Shown: positions 48,646 through 60,832 of the stretch, piece after piece | How the letters are laid out: each line of letters starts with the position of its first letter | How positions within the stretch are numbered: the stretch's first letter is position 1 | NCBI GenBank assembly: GCA_014843695.1 | Contig: CM026391.1 | Span: 20,773,312-20,837,311 of the forward strand | Reading direction: 5' to 3' | From: Archivesica marissinica | Lineage: Eukaryota > Mollusca > Bivalvia > Venerida > Vesicomyidae | DNA: 64,000 bases | The notes under the pieces: model-generated | Told to the model about the DNA's origin: nothing | Databases searched by the model: none | Seen by the model: only the letters and a program-made list of their open reading frames with translations | Translations under genes and position numbers: made by a program

Positions 48646-49942
48646 GAGAACACAATAGACTGGACACACATCGGTAACCGCCGTAGAAGAGAAGGAACAG
48701 CTACCGTACATATACAGATAAGAGAGCATTGCTTGCAGTACATGAATAATACATAATATAATATATTCTACAAACAGATAAAATAAGCCTGGGCTACACA
48801 TTATTTTGACTTAGTAACATCAATAACTAACAATATTACAACTCATAAGAAACTTTTTTCGGGTTATTTGTACATTTTTTCCAGAATCCGGATAGCCACC
48901 TGAAATGCTCATAATCCGCACATTTCGGTGGAAAAAAAGTTCCCAACAAGTTGTCTGTTTATATTCGGCTACTGAACCAGTCAGGTGACAGTTTCATTAG
49001 GCTACCGGTACGCACAACGGAATGTTATTGAACCATGCTTCACCACTGTCAGCGAAAATAGGTTAGAACTATTTAAATATTTAAAATACGGATGTAAATG
49101 GAAAAAATACGCCGAGCATAGGAATACGGCGAGTATAGGTTCCACCACTCTAATATTTGTATACAAGATACAAGATACAAGAAGCTTGATTTAACGTCGG
49201 ATTACATTTACAAATAACATTAGCTAATAAGCTATTTTTCCGACAAACATATATTATAATCAAAACATAAGAAAAAACAGCTAAGAAATAAAAGTTGGTT
49301 TAAACATGAATACAACACAGGACATAGCATAATTAAAACATGTTAAAGCGAGCACCTAAAAGACAAAAATAAAATTAATACATTGTGTTAATAGTTTTAA
49401 CAATTTAAGGATAACATACAGCTTAAGATACAAGCAACTATAAGATACAAGCAACTATATAATATAGATAAATCTTAAGAATTCAAATAGAAATACACTA
49501 TTGATTGATACACTGTGTTGTAGTTGCTGATCTTGGCCTGTGGCCTAAAAACTGCAAAGAACAAACAATGTTAAGACACTGACAGGCAAAAAGGTACACT
49601 ACTGTGAAATTAAGATATGTTTTTAAAAAAAACAGTTATCCCCCGAATCAGATTTGGAAAGGAACTGATCAGCAATTACCTCACAGGTATCTTAAAACAA
49701 AATACATAAAAAGCAGTTAAAGCAACTATTTGTGGCATGCACATTTATAGAACAGAACACAGAACAGAACATATGTTTATTTTAAGACTTGTACATGGTA
49801 CATCGTCATAAACATACAAATATACAATTACATATTGGTCACGTAATACAATAGATTTTACATTCATATATTCACATACATCGATTGACATGTAGTATTA
49901 TAATAATGATGATTCAATTTACGGAATAGAGGATGAACATAA

Positions 49943-52900
49943 TTAATTGTTAGCAGTTACAATAGTACTTCTTAGTACAATGGCTTCTTTTATATATTTC
50001 GCCAAGTTTAATATATCAACTTTTTTGATCGAGGTTACCAGTTCAATAAATTTGAACATAGAGGGACGATACTGATGGTATCTTTTGATATATTTCTTTC
50101 TTATATCTTCAAAGCATGGACATATTAAAATGAAATGGTATTCGTCTTCAATATCCAAAGTGTTACAACATAAACAATATCTCTCATTACGTAGTATTCT
50201 GTTTTGACCATATCGTCCAGTTTGAATTCTTAATACATGTGCAGATACTCTAATTCTAGTAATGAAAAACCTCAAGTTCTTAGGCAATAAATCTAGATAA
50301 CTTTCATATGCAAGTGTTGTTTTACAATTTCTATAAAGGTCCAATACTACACTATTTTCAACAGTCGTATGCCAATTTTGTATGTAACTATCTACAACTC
50401 TTTGCTTAAACAATTTAGGAAACATTTTACAATCTATCTTATTAGTATTAATGAAATATTCAGACAAACCATATACATCTAACATATCTTTGACGTTCGT
50501 GACCCAATTTTTCAAACCATTATAATAATCATCGACACATTGTTTATAAATTGTTCGTAAAATTATGTTGTCCGTATTTATTATTTTACACCAATATTTT
50601 ATTATTCTAACATATCTGTTAACATAAAGTGGGTATCGACCTAATTCACCATATATACTTGCATTACATGTACTAATTCTAACATTCAATATCCTTTTAC
50701 AAAATTTCATGTGTATACGTTCAATATCTTTAGATTTTGTGTGACCCCATACTTCTGAAGAATATGACAAAATAGATCCGACAAAGGAGTCACATAACTG
50801 ACATAATAACTTAGGTTTGAGGTCAAATTCTTTACAATTATACAATAAAATATTTAAAGCTTTTAAAGCCTTACCAATAAGATGTTCCTGGTTTAATGAG
50901 AAATTACCTGTATAGCTGAATATTGTACCAAGATAGTTAAAACAATCTACAACTTCTAATGGCTGTCCATTATATAACCATCTCTCTCTCTATCAAAGGT
51001 GATACCTCTTTTTCTAAAAACAACTATTTTAGTTTTCATAATATTAACTTCTAATCCCCAATGATTACAGTATGTATATAGTAGATCAAGACTCTTCTGC
51101 AGCTCTTCAGGAGTTTTTCCAAAAATTGCCATATCATCGGCGAACAGTAATAATATTAATACAATGTCATCTATTAGTAATCCTGAATTTAAATTGTCTT
51201 GCAAATGTAACTCTAGGTCTTCAACGAAAAGTGAGAACAAAATTGGCGAAATTACCTCCCCTTGGCGCAAGCCCACTGCATACTGGAAGAAATCGGAATA
51301 TGAATTACAACATCTAACACATGATTTAACTTTATCATACATATCTCTAATAATACGTAATACCTTACCTTGAATGCCACATTTATACATTTTCAACCAT
51401 AAAGAATTTCTACAAATACTATCAAAACAAGATTTTAAATCAATGAACCCTACATACATACGCTTATTATTATTAAGATAATGTTGTATAACAGACTGTA
51501 GAATGAAAATTGCATCAACAGTCGATTTTCCTTTTCTGAACCCAAATTGGCAATCAGAAATTACTGCATAATTGTTACAAAATGTTTCAATTCTAGTATT
51601 TAGTACTGAAGTAAACAGTTTGGACAAACAACTGACTAAAGTGATACCCCTGTAGTTGTTAACTAGTTTGGGATCTCCCTTTTTAAATACAGGAACAATA
51701 ACTCCTTCAGTCCATTTATCTGGGAAAAAGCCAGATTCTAAAATCGCATTAAAAATATCACAAATATGTGAACACAAAATATCTATAGATTCAATGAAAT
51801 ATTCATTAAGAAGACAATCTAAACCTGTAGCTTTATTTGACCTAAGCGACTTTGCAGCTTTCCGTATCTCTTCACATGTAATGGGTACATTCAAATCCTC
51901 AAATCTACAATCACTAGAATTAAAATCATGTTCGTTACAGAAAGTCTTAGATTCTTCATTATGAGACTCGAATATATTATTTGACAAATGTTCGAAATAT
52001 TTCATAAAATCTTCAACTGATATATCATTTTGAGATACAACAGATTTGTTTTTCTTGAAATGACCCCAAAATTGCTTAGGTTTGCAAAACCTTAGACGTT
52101 CAATTTCAGAATATTTCCTTTTAATATAGGCTTTCTTCTTCTTACGGATTAGATCCTTATAAAAACATTTACATGTACAAAAATACTGTCTACTAACTAA
52201 ATTTTTACAACTATTAAATGCACTCAGTGCATCTAAATAAACATGTTTAACGGTTCTACAATCAGCATCGAACCAGTCTGCATCATCTGTACAATATCTA
52301 TCTGAAAACGATACCCTACTTTTGCTTTTATATGTTTTGGAAAAAAGCGAATCCGCCGCTTCTCTAATTAAACTGGTAAAATCGTTTAGAACACTGTTCA
52401 CGGACAAACGCTCGCTCTTATCAATATGCATTGTAAGGCGATTAAAAGTAGGCAAGTTTTCCATCAGACTGGTACGAAATGTATTTTTCAAACTATCTTT
52501 CCACTTATATCTAATACTAGGACTTGCTTGTGAAACAGGTGTGATATAATTTGAATACAATGAAAAACTAACGGGAGCATGGTCGCTCCATTCATTTACC
52601 GAGTGTACACAAAATTTACTGATATTTGCAAAGTTCCTTTCATTGGTTACAAGGTAGTCAATAGTTGACGCCCCGTTATATGATACATAACTATACATAC
52701 CACTGTTATAATCGTCACCTAATCTACCGTTAACTAAACGTAGGTTACTAGAACGGCAAAGATCAATCAGTTTAATCCCAAAATTATTATGTTTTTTATC
52801 CATTGTGGCCCGGTCCATGTGCGTATCAGGTACATAAGATATATCATCAAAGGACTTGTTTATACCATCAAAAATAACAAAGTCATTTTTAACACCAACT

Positions 52901-53385
52901 CGACTATTAAAATCACCTGTTAAAAACACAGAGCCTAGATTTTCAAATCGACTGACGTCATTTTCAATAGTGTCAAATAGATCAACATTTATAGTATTAT
53001 ATGCTGGAGAGTCCTCACCCCAAAGATATAAGCCACATATATAAATATCGTTCTCTACCTTAAAGAAATGTTTATCTAATTTTACCCAAATTAAAGTGTC
53101 ATATCTGGTTTCAACAATAGTAATACCATCAGAAATTATGTCTTTATAATATAATGCAATTCCACCACTTGGTCGTTTTGCTCTGCGATGTTGAAATTTG
53201 CGATAAAAATTGTGAGATACATACCCAGATAAATCAATATTGCTATTATTCGATGCGAATGTTTCATATAGAAATATAATGTCATGTTGAGATAATATAT
53301 TTACAAGTTCTATGTTGTCTCTTTTGGTTTTACTTAATCCATTTATATTCCAAGATATGATTTTGAGTTCATCCCCGGCGAATTC
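49943..53385 (-). pseudogene. LINE ORF2: APE endonuclease and reverse transcriptase, one frameshift
   Basis: ORF2 is open directly after the ORF1 UAG. The endonuclease begins with KIISWNINGL (Trp12, Asn13), then the LYET glutamate (residue 41), GDFN at 157-160 and SDH at 267-269. The reverse transcriptase has NNYRGITLVS, CQFGFRKGKST and FIDLKSCFDSI, with FADD at about 748-751 as the catalytic motif. The frame ends at 50956. Reading resumes one frame over through NGQPLEVVDCFNYLG to a C-terminal region with CLCC and DEYHFILICP, a cysteine/histidine motif, ending at 49943. The break coincides with a (TC)5 run at 50981-50990, so a single dinucleotide slip would explain it. No AUG occurs in frame before residue 190, past the GDFN motif. 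Confidence 0.88.
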
Positions 53386-53860
53386 CTAGTCCCTGACTGG
53401 TTCGCCATCTATGTAGAGGGTATCGTAGGATATCCACGCAGTCTTGCCTTTGTCCCGGGCATCCTTCAACTTCGGGGCGAGTCGTTTCCTCTTCTCCACT
53501 ACACTCCTGGGGAACTGCTCGTTCACGAAGTATGGTGTACCAGTAAGGGCCTTCCATTGCTTACGCACAAACTCCTTCTCCTTATACAAAGTAAATTTGG
53601 CCACTATGTTACGAGGGCTCCCATTAAAACTTCTACCCATGCGATGCACACGCTCGAATGATATTTTATGAACTAGGTCCTGCGCTATTTTCATATTCTC
53701 CACCATAAATTGCCTCAGCTTTGTTTCCGTTGTTTCGTTGTTCTCAGAAGGATCCTCTGTTATCTTAGAAAACACTAGATTGTTTCTCATAGATTGAGAT
53801 TGTAAATATGTCACCTCGTTTTCTAAGTTTTCCCTTTGTTTCTCAAGATGTGATAATTTA
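53386..53860 (-). CDS. LINE ORF1 protein, C-terminal 157 residues (partial)
   Basis: The visible part begins KLSHLEKQRENLENEVTYL, the end of a coiled coil. It continues with an RRM-like region that includes NLVFSKI and ERVHRMGR, followed by PRNIVAKF. A C-terminal domain with VNEQFPRSVVEKRKRL and the end YIDGEPVRD follows. This order matches L1 ORF1p-type nucleic-acid chaperones, which coat LINE RNA in ribonucleoprotein particles. The N-terminus is lost in the gap, and any continuous frame through the Ns to 54921 is spurious. The stop is UAG at 53388-53386. The next codon (GAA) opens ORF2 in the same frame. Confidence 0.85.
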
Positions 53861-54860
53861 NNNNNNNNNNNNNNNNNNNNNNNNNNNNNNNNNNNNNNNN
53901 NNNNNNNNNNNNNNNNNNNNNNNNNNNNNNNNNNNNNNNNNNNNNNNNNNNNNNNNNNNNNNNNNNNNNNNNNNNNNNNNNNNNNNNNNNNNNNNNNNNN
54001 NNNNNNNNNNNNNNNNNNNNNNNNNNNNNNNNNNNNNNNNNNNNNNNNNNNNNNNNNNNNNNNNNNNNNNNNNNNNNNNNNNNNNNNNNNNNNNNNNNNN
54101 NNNNNNNNNNNNNNNNNNNNNNNNNNNNNNNNNNNNNNNNNNNNNNNNNNNNNNNNNNNNNNNNNNNNNNNNNNNNNNNNNNNNNNNNNNNNNNNNNNNN
54201 NNNNNNNNNNNNNNNNNNNNNNNNNNNNNNNNNNNNNNNNNNNNNNNNNNNNNNNNNNNNNNNNNNNNNNNNNNNNNNNNNNNNNNNNNNNNNNNNNNNN
54301 NNNNNNNNNNNNNNNNNNNNNNNNNNNNNNNNNNNNNNNNNNNNNNNNNNNNNNNNNNNNNNNNNNNNNNNNNNNNNNNNNNNNNNNNNNNNNNNNNNNN
54401 NNNNNNNNNNNNNNNNNNNNNNNNNNNNNNNNNNNNNNNNNNNNNNNNNNNNNNNNNNNNNNNNNNNNNNNNNNNNNNNNNNNNNNNNNNNNNNNNNNNN
54501 NNNNNNNNNNNNNNNNNNNNNNNNNNNNNNNNNNNNNNNNNNNNNNNNNNNNNNNNNNNNNNNNNNNNNNNNNNNNNNNNNNNNNNNNNNNNNNNNNNNN
54601 NNNNNNNNNNNNNNNNNNNNNNNNNNNNNNNNNNNNNNNNNNNNNNNNNNNNNNNNNNNNNNNNNNNNNNNNNNNNNNNNNNNNNNNNNNNNNNNNNNNN
54701 NNNNNNNNNNNNNNNNNNNNNNNNNNNNNNNNNNNNNNNNNNNNNNNNNNNNNNNNNNNNNNNNNNNNNNNNNNNNNNNNNNNNNNNNNNNNNNNNNNNN
54801 NNNNNNNNNNNNNNNNNNNNNNNNNNNNNNNNNNNNNNNNNNNNNNNNNNNNNNNNNNNN
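53861..54860. other. Assembly gap of exactly 1000 N
   Basis: This is a placeholder-length gap between the LINE 5' region and the 55-bp array. It hides the LINE 5' end and the start of the array. Confidence 0.99.
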
Positions 54861-57800
54861 ATACATTAACCCTTTCCCTCATAGAAGCCCCTCTTGATGC
54901 CATTACCAATACGACATACATTACTTAGAGCCAAACCAATGTCATAACCCTTTCCCTCATAGAAGCCCCTCTTGATGCCATTACCAATACAACATACATT
55001 AACAATGTAGTAGCCAAACCAATGTACATTAACCCTTTCCCTCATAGAAGCCCCTCTTGATGCCATTACCAATACAACATACATTAACCACCAACAACAA
55101 ACCCTTTCCCTCATAGAAGCCCCTCTTGATGCCATTACCAATACAACATACATTAACCCTTTCCCTCATAGAAGCCCCCTTGATGCCATTACCAATACGA
55201 CATACATTAACCCTTTCCCTCATAGAAGCCCCTCTTGATGCCATTACCAATACAACATACATTAACCCTTTCCCTCATAGAAGCCCCTCTTGATGCCATT
55301 ACCAATACGACATACATTAACCCTTTCCCTCATAGAAGCCCCTCTTGATGCCATTACCAATACAACATACATTAACCCTTTCCCTCATAGAAGCCCCTCT
55401 TGATGCCATTACCAATACAACATACATTAACCCTTTCCCTCATAGAAGCCCCCTTGATGCCATTACCAATACGACATACATTAACCCTTTCCCTCATAGA
55501 AGCCCCTCTTGATGCCATTACCAATACAACATACATTAACCCTTTCCCTCATAGAAGCCCCTCTTGATGCCATTACCAATACGACATACATTAACCCTTT
55601 CCCTCATAGAAGCCCCTCTTGACGCCATTACCAATACGACATACATTAACCTTTTCCCTCATATAAGCCCCTCTTGATGCCATTACCAATACAACATACA
55701 TTAAGCCTTTCCCTCATAGAAGTCCCTCTTGATGCCATTACCAATACGACATACATTAACCCTTTCCCTCATAGAAGCCATTACCAATACAACATACATT
55801 AACCCGTTCCCTCATAGAAGCCCCTCTTGATGCCATTACCAATACAACATACATTAACCCTTTCCCTCATAGAAGCCCCTCTTGATGCCATTACCAATAC
55901 AACATACATTAACCCTTTCCCTCATAGAAGCCCCTCTTGATGCCATTACCAATACGACATACATTAACCCTTTCCCTCATAGAAGCCCCTCTTGATGCCA
56001 TTACCAATACAACATACATTAACCCTTTCCCTCATAGAAGCCCCTCTTGATGCCATTACCAATACAACATACATTAACCCTTTCCCTCATAGAAGCCCCT
56101 CTTGATGCCATTACCAATACAACATACATTAACCCTTTCCCTCATAGAAGCCCCTCTTGATGCCATTACCAATACAACATACATTACATACCAACCAATT
56201 CATAACCCTTTCCCTCATAGAAGCCCCTCTTGATGCCATTACCAATACAACATAAATTGACAATGTAGTAGCCAAACCAATGTTCATAAACCCTTTCCCT
56301 CATAGAAGCCCCTCTTGATGCCATTACCAATACAACATACATTGACCATGTAGTAGCCAAACCAATGTTCATAAACCCTTTCCCTCATAGAAGCCCCTCT
56401 TGATGCCATTACCAATACAACATACATTAACCCTTTCCCTCATAGAAGCCCCTTGATGCCATTACCAATACGACATACATTAACCCTTTCCCTCATAGAA
56501 GCCCCTCTTGATGCCATTACCAATACAACATACATTAACCCTTTCCCTCATAGAAGCCCCTCTTGATGCCATTACCAATACAACATACATTAACCCTTTC
56601 CCTCATAGAAGCCCCTCTTGATGCCATTACCAATACGACATACATTAACCCTTTCCCTCATAGAAGCCCCTCTTGATGCCATTACCAATACGACATACAT
56701 TAACCCTTTCCCTCATAGAAGCCCCTCTTGATGCCATTACCAATACGACATACATTAACCCTTTCCCTCATAGAAGCCCCTCTTGATGCCATTACCAATA
56801 CAACATACATTAACCCTTTCCCTCATAGAAGCCCCTCTTGATGCCATTACCAATACAACATACATTAACCCTTTCCCTCATAGAAGCCCCTCTTGATGCC
56901 ATTACCAATACAACATACATTAACCCTTTCCCTCATAGAAGCCCCTCTTGATGCCATTACCAATACGACATACATTAACCCTTTCCCTCATAGAAGCCCC
57001 TCTTGATGCCATTACCAATACGACATACATTAACCCTTTCCCTCATAGAAGCCCCTCTTGATGCCATTACCAATACAACATACATTAACCCTTTCCCTCA
57101 TAGAAGCCCCTCTTGATGCCATTACCAATACGACATACATTAACCTTTCCCTCATAGAAGCCATTACCAATACAACATACATTAACCCTTTCCCTCATAG
57201 AAGCCCCTCTTGATGCCATTACCAATACAACATACATTAACCCTTTCCCTCATAGAAGCCCCTCTTGATGCCATTACCAATACAACATACATTAACCCTT
57301 TCCCTCATAGAAGCCCCTCTTGATGCCATTACCAATACGACATACATTAACCCTTTCCCTCATAGAAGCCCCTCTTGATGCCATTACCAATACAACATAC
57401 ATTAACCCTTTCCCTCATAGAAGCCCCTCTTGATGCCATTACCAATACGACATACATTAACCCTTTCCCTCATAGAAGCCCCTCTTGACGCCATTACCAA
57501 TACGACATACATTAACCTTTTCCCTCATAGAAGCCCCTCTTGATGCCATTACCAATACAACATACATTAACCCTTTCCCTCATAGAAGCCCCTCTTGATG
57601 CCATTACCAATACAACATACATTAACCCTTTCCCTCATAGAAGCCCCTCTTGATGCCATTACCAATACAACATACATTAACCCTTTCCCTCATAGAAGTC
57701 ATTACCAATACAACATACATTGACCATTATAGCCAAACCAAGTTCATAACCCTTTCCCTCATAGAAGCCCCTCTTGATGCCATTACCAATACAACATACT

Positions 57801-58147
57801 TGACCAGTAGTAGCAAACCAATGTTCATAAACCCTTTCCTCATAGAACCCCTCTTGATGCCATTACCAATACAACATACATTGACCAGTAGTAGCCAAAC
57901 CAATGTTCATAAACCCTTCCCTCATAGAAGCCCCTCTTGATGCCATTACCAATACAACATACATTGACAATGTAGTAGCCAAACCAATGTTCATAATAAG
58001 GCCAGAATCTCATGTAGTCCCAGTAATATCTATGGAGGTGGGATAGATATGGCGACTACTTATCCACTGCATGATAGCTAAATGGCTGTCGTTTGTATGG
58101 AGATATAATAGTATATTAACCTATATCTCTATGAAGGAAAGGGTTAA
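54861..58147. mobile_element. TTAA-type MITE family P3, copy 3, with 55-bp terminal array (>50 copies)
   Basis: From the gap edge to about 57705 the unit TTAACCCTTTCCCTCATAGA, then AGCCCCTCTTGATGCCATTA and CCAATACAACATACA, repeats with high identity. Each unit begins with the TTAA site and terminal sequence of the MITE. From about 57706 the units carry extra MITE sequence (TGTAGTAGCCAAACCAATG). At 57961 the array passes into single-copy MITE interior. It closes with CTCTATGAAGGAAAGGGTTAA, the inverted end, with TTAA at 58144-58147. A few units are short versions lacking GCCCCTCTTGAT. The frames are not genes. Confidence 0.88.
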
Positions 58148-58334
58148 ACAAAATGTCATCGCATTCATACCCAGTAATTTTGTAGATGTTTGAAATTTCA
58201 CCTAGCTTTAAGATGTGTGATATAATTTGAACAATCCTGAAAGGGGATTACCCAATGATCACATGAAGTTTCATGATAATTGGGTGTGGTTCAGGAAGAG
58301 CTGTCATTTGAAGCAAATTGTCGACGACCGACAT

Positions 58335-58640
58335 GGGGGCGATCACAAAAGGAGGACACAGGGCGATCACAAAAGGATACGGGACGATCACAAAAAGACA
58401 CTGAGGTGATCATAAAAGGACATGAGGCCATCACAAAAGGACACTGGGGCGATCACAAAAGGACACAGGGTGATCCCAAAGGACACAGGGCCATCACAAA
58501 AGGACACATGGTAATCACAAAAGGACACTGGGTGATCACAAAAGGACACTGGGCTATCATAAAAGGACACTGGGCAGTCACAAAAGGACACAGGGTGATC
58601 ACAAAAGGACATGTGGTGACCACAAAAGAACACAGGGTCA
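58335..58640. repeat. 21-bp minisatellite, about 14 copies
   Basis: The unit is GATCACAAAAGGACACTGGG plus C, with variants. It is embedded in diverged repeat sequence. The flanks share AAGTTTCATGATNATT with the segment at about 58800-58830, indicating two old copies of one dispersed repeat. The seven-codon period creates short open frames on both strands. Confidence 0.88.
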
Positions 58641-59316
58641 TCACAGAAGCATACCTCGAGTACTATTTGCTCAGTTAACTATCATCTAATCATGCTCTCC
58701 ACAAAATTTCATAGCATTCGTGCTAGTAATTTCGGAGATTATATTGGCGATCGTTTCAAGACATAATGACCTAATTGGAGCAATCTTGAAAGACAGTGAT
58801 CCATTGGTATGAAGTTTCATGATGATTAAGACCAGTGTTTCAGGACATGTTTGAAGCGAAACGTCTACGCCGGACGATCACAGAGGCTAACATTAAGGTG
58901 AACTATAAATGGATCCAATTGAGAGCCAGTGAACCCGAACATTTGAGCCAATGAAGCATTTACTGTATATTTTTATGATTCCTGTATTTAGAATAATGTA
59001 AAGCATTTTGCTCTACCTAAACACGAGCATAAACAACCAAACTAGCTGGAGACAATATTCAATATTTTATTATTAAAAATATGTGTTAGATAAAACAGTA
59101 AAATATTTCCATTAGTTTGTGCTTTTCATCTAAAATATAGTATCATTCAAATTCATGTGAAATTTGCAAACTGATGAGCGAGTGTTTCGTGTCGTAAAAA
59201 CAATCTGCTGATGCCATTTCCCTCTGCATCAGTCTTCAACCCTAGTATAAAATGACAACAGTTATTGATAAATGACGAACAAAATTTAATGTGGTATGGT
59301 CAGAAATTAGAGTGTT

Positions 59317-59559
59317 AACTTGATTTATCTTACAACGATTGTGAAGCAAGTTTTAACAACTTATATTAATCACTCTCGTTGGCGCGGATGAAAATGTAAA
59401 TGTGGTCATTCGTGTGGGGGGAGAAACCAGAGTACCTGGAGAAAATTAACCTGTCTGATCTGGCGACCACCGTACCATTTCACACACTTCCTGGTCCGAG
59501 GATCGAACCAGAGTTGCAGTGGCGAGAACGCTAATCACTGTGTTAATCGGACAGCCAAC
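59317..59559 (-). mobile_element. SINE family D, copy 6, with 9-bp TSD
   Basis: The copy is flanked by TAGAGTGTT at 59308-59316 and 59560-59568. Head, B box (GAGGATCGAACCAGAG on the plus strand) and tail are present, with scattered mutations. Confidence 0.85.
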
Positions 59560-59589
59560 TAGAGTGTTCATAAACAATATTACAGATAC

Positions 59590-59709
59590 ATGCACAAGAC
59601 ACAATTATTATTTGTTGGCCCTATGGTCATTTAGTAAGTAATGTTTACAGTAAACATTACTTACTATATGACCATAGGGTCAAAAAATAAATATTTGTGT
59701 CTTGTGCAT
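59590..59709. repeat. 120-bp near-perfect palindrome
   Basis: ATGCACAAGACAC at the left is mirrored by GTGTCTTGTGCAT at the right. The inner arms GGCCCTATGGTCAT and ATGACCATAGGGTC meet at TTTACAGTAAA. The central arm TAGTAAGTAATGTTTA recurs in the 84-bp hairpin at 60423. It is probably a hairpin MITE, and no TSD could be set. Confidence 0.75.
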
Positions 59710-60361
59710 GCATCAGAATATTTCTAAACTTGCGGTTTGTTGAATGAAGCACACAGTAATATACTGTAACAGTCATTGCTTCTGTAACAGAGCAAGCTAA
59801 GACATATTAAAGACTCTTCATGCCTATACTTTAGTTTACATTACTGTCAGCAACTTTCCAAGAACCGATGGACAAAGTTTTATCAATCTATGACCGCTAA
59901 CATACCTGAGAAACCATGGATTATGTTTCATTTGTTTATTTCAAATTCCCCGCTTACATGTATATAAATAACTTGTGGTGTAGTGTACATGCCATCTAAT
60001 TATAAATTGTGCATGCGTAGACAACCTACAAAGCCGAATTAAACATATTGAGTCAAAGCCAGAAATAGAGTATATATGTGTTTTAGTGTATTCTCTATAT
60101 ATCTACACATTTTCTGAATATAACTGAGGTCAGTCTATTGTGGGGCAGAGACCACTGACCATTTAGCCGTCATTATTTCTAACGTTTCGGGATCCCATGT
60201 ACTTAGCATGCAAGAGTATAAAAATAGACGCGCTGTACGTTTTTAAAATAGATTTAGTTCATGGAATCTATTGTACGGTAGGTCAACATTTGTGTGTAGC
60301 ACTAATTCAAATTATGTATCATAACAATCAAAGGATCGCAGTCGAGCTAGAAATTTGTATA

Positions 60362-60607
60362 AATTTAGGTGAATATACTACTATCTCCATACTTACGACT
60401 GCCATTTATCTATCAATCAGTGCACAGGCACCAGACACAAAACATTTTTTTTTGGCCTATGGTCATATAGTAAGTAATGTTTAGTAATGTGTGGCTGGTG
60501 CCTGTGAATCAGTGGATAAGAAGTCAACATATCTACCCCACCTGTACAGACATTACAGTGACTTCATGAGATTCTGGCAATTATTATGAATATTGGTATG
60601 GTTACAG
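60362..60607 (-). mobile_element. TTAA-type MITE family P3, copy 4, with nested hairpin
   Basis: The reverse complement of the P3 interior appears on both sides of 60423-60506. It is recognised by AATATACTACTATCTCCATA, GTGGATAAGAAGTCAACATA and TTATGAATATTGGTATGG. The TTAA ends are not recognisable. Confidence 0.6.
60423..60506. mobile_element. 84-bp hairpin MITE with 8-bp TSD
   Basis: The ends CACAGGCACCAG and CTGGTGCCTGTG are flanked by perfect AATCAGTG repeats (60415-60422 and 60507-60514). It interrupts P3 copy 4. The CACAGG ends and the 8-bp target duplication match those of the foldback element at 43329, so both may be moved by the same hAT-like source. Confidence 0.82.
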
Positions 60608-60619
60608 TATCAATGTTTG

Positions 60620-60772
60620 TTTGTTCTGGTTTTCCGCCTGCACCAGCACCATTTTGGGCTATACCGCCACAAGGCAGTTTACCGTACAACACCTTTCCTG
60701 GGCAGGCTCCAGCGGTTAACCAGTACTTGGTGCACCAACCTCCGTAAGAAACGTGTTCATATAAATGAGGCA
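60620..60772 (-). mobile_element. SINE family E, copy 2, truncated
   Basis: The body matches the copy at 37134 (CCAGCGGTTAACCAGTACTT and TGCACCAACCTCCGTAAG on the plus strand). The head region is missing. Confidence 0.75.
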
Positions 60773-60832
60773 TTACCATTGTACATGGTATTGGTAATGG
60801 TGTCGAGCGCACTTCTAATGCGTGAAAGGGTT

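Larger units (their letters stand above)
49749..53860 (-). mobile_element. Nearly intact non-LTR retrotransposon (LINE), 5' end in gap
   Basis: Reading on the minus strand, it contains the C-terminal part of ORF1 (53860-53386), an in-frame UAG, and ORF2 (53385-49943) with one frameshift. A 3' UTR of about 170 bp follows. It ends in a short pentamer tail (TGTTC)n at 49749-49770, preceded by AATAAACATATG. Such short tandem tails are common in non-poly(A) LINEs. The 5' end lies in the 53861-54860 gap. The organisation (RRM-type ORF1, APE endonuclease plus RT ORF2) is that of L1-, CR1- and Tx1-like elements. I do not assign a clade. Few lesions suggest a young insertion. Confidence 0.88.

Noticed and set aside
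53808..54921. Frames crossing the second N block, including an apparent 511-residue ORF1
   Set aside because: Only 53386-53860 is real ORF1. The 5' part beyond the gap is satellite sequence.
58280..58678. Histidine/lysine repeat protein of 132 residues
   Set aside because: It is a by-product of the 21-bp minisatellite, also open on the other strand.
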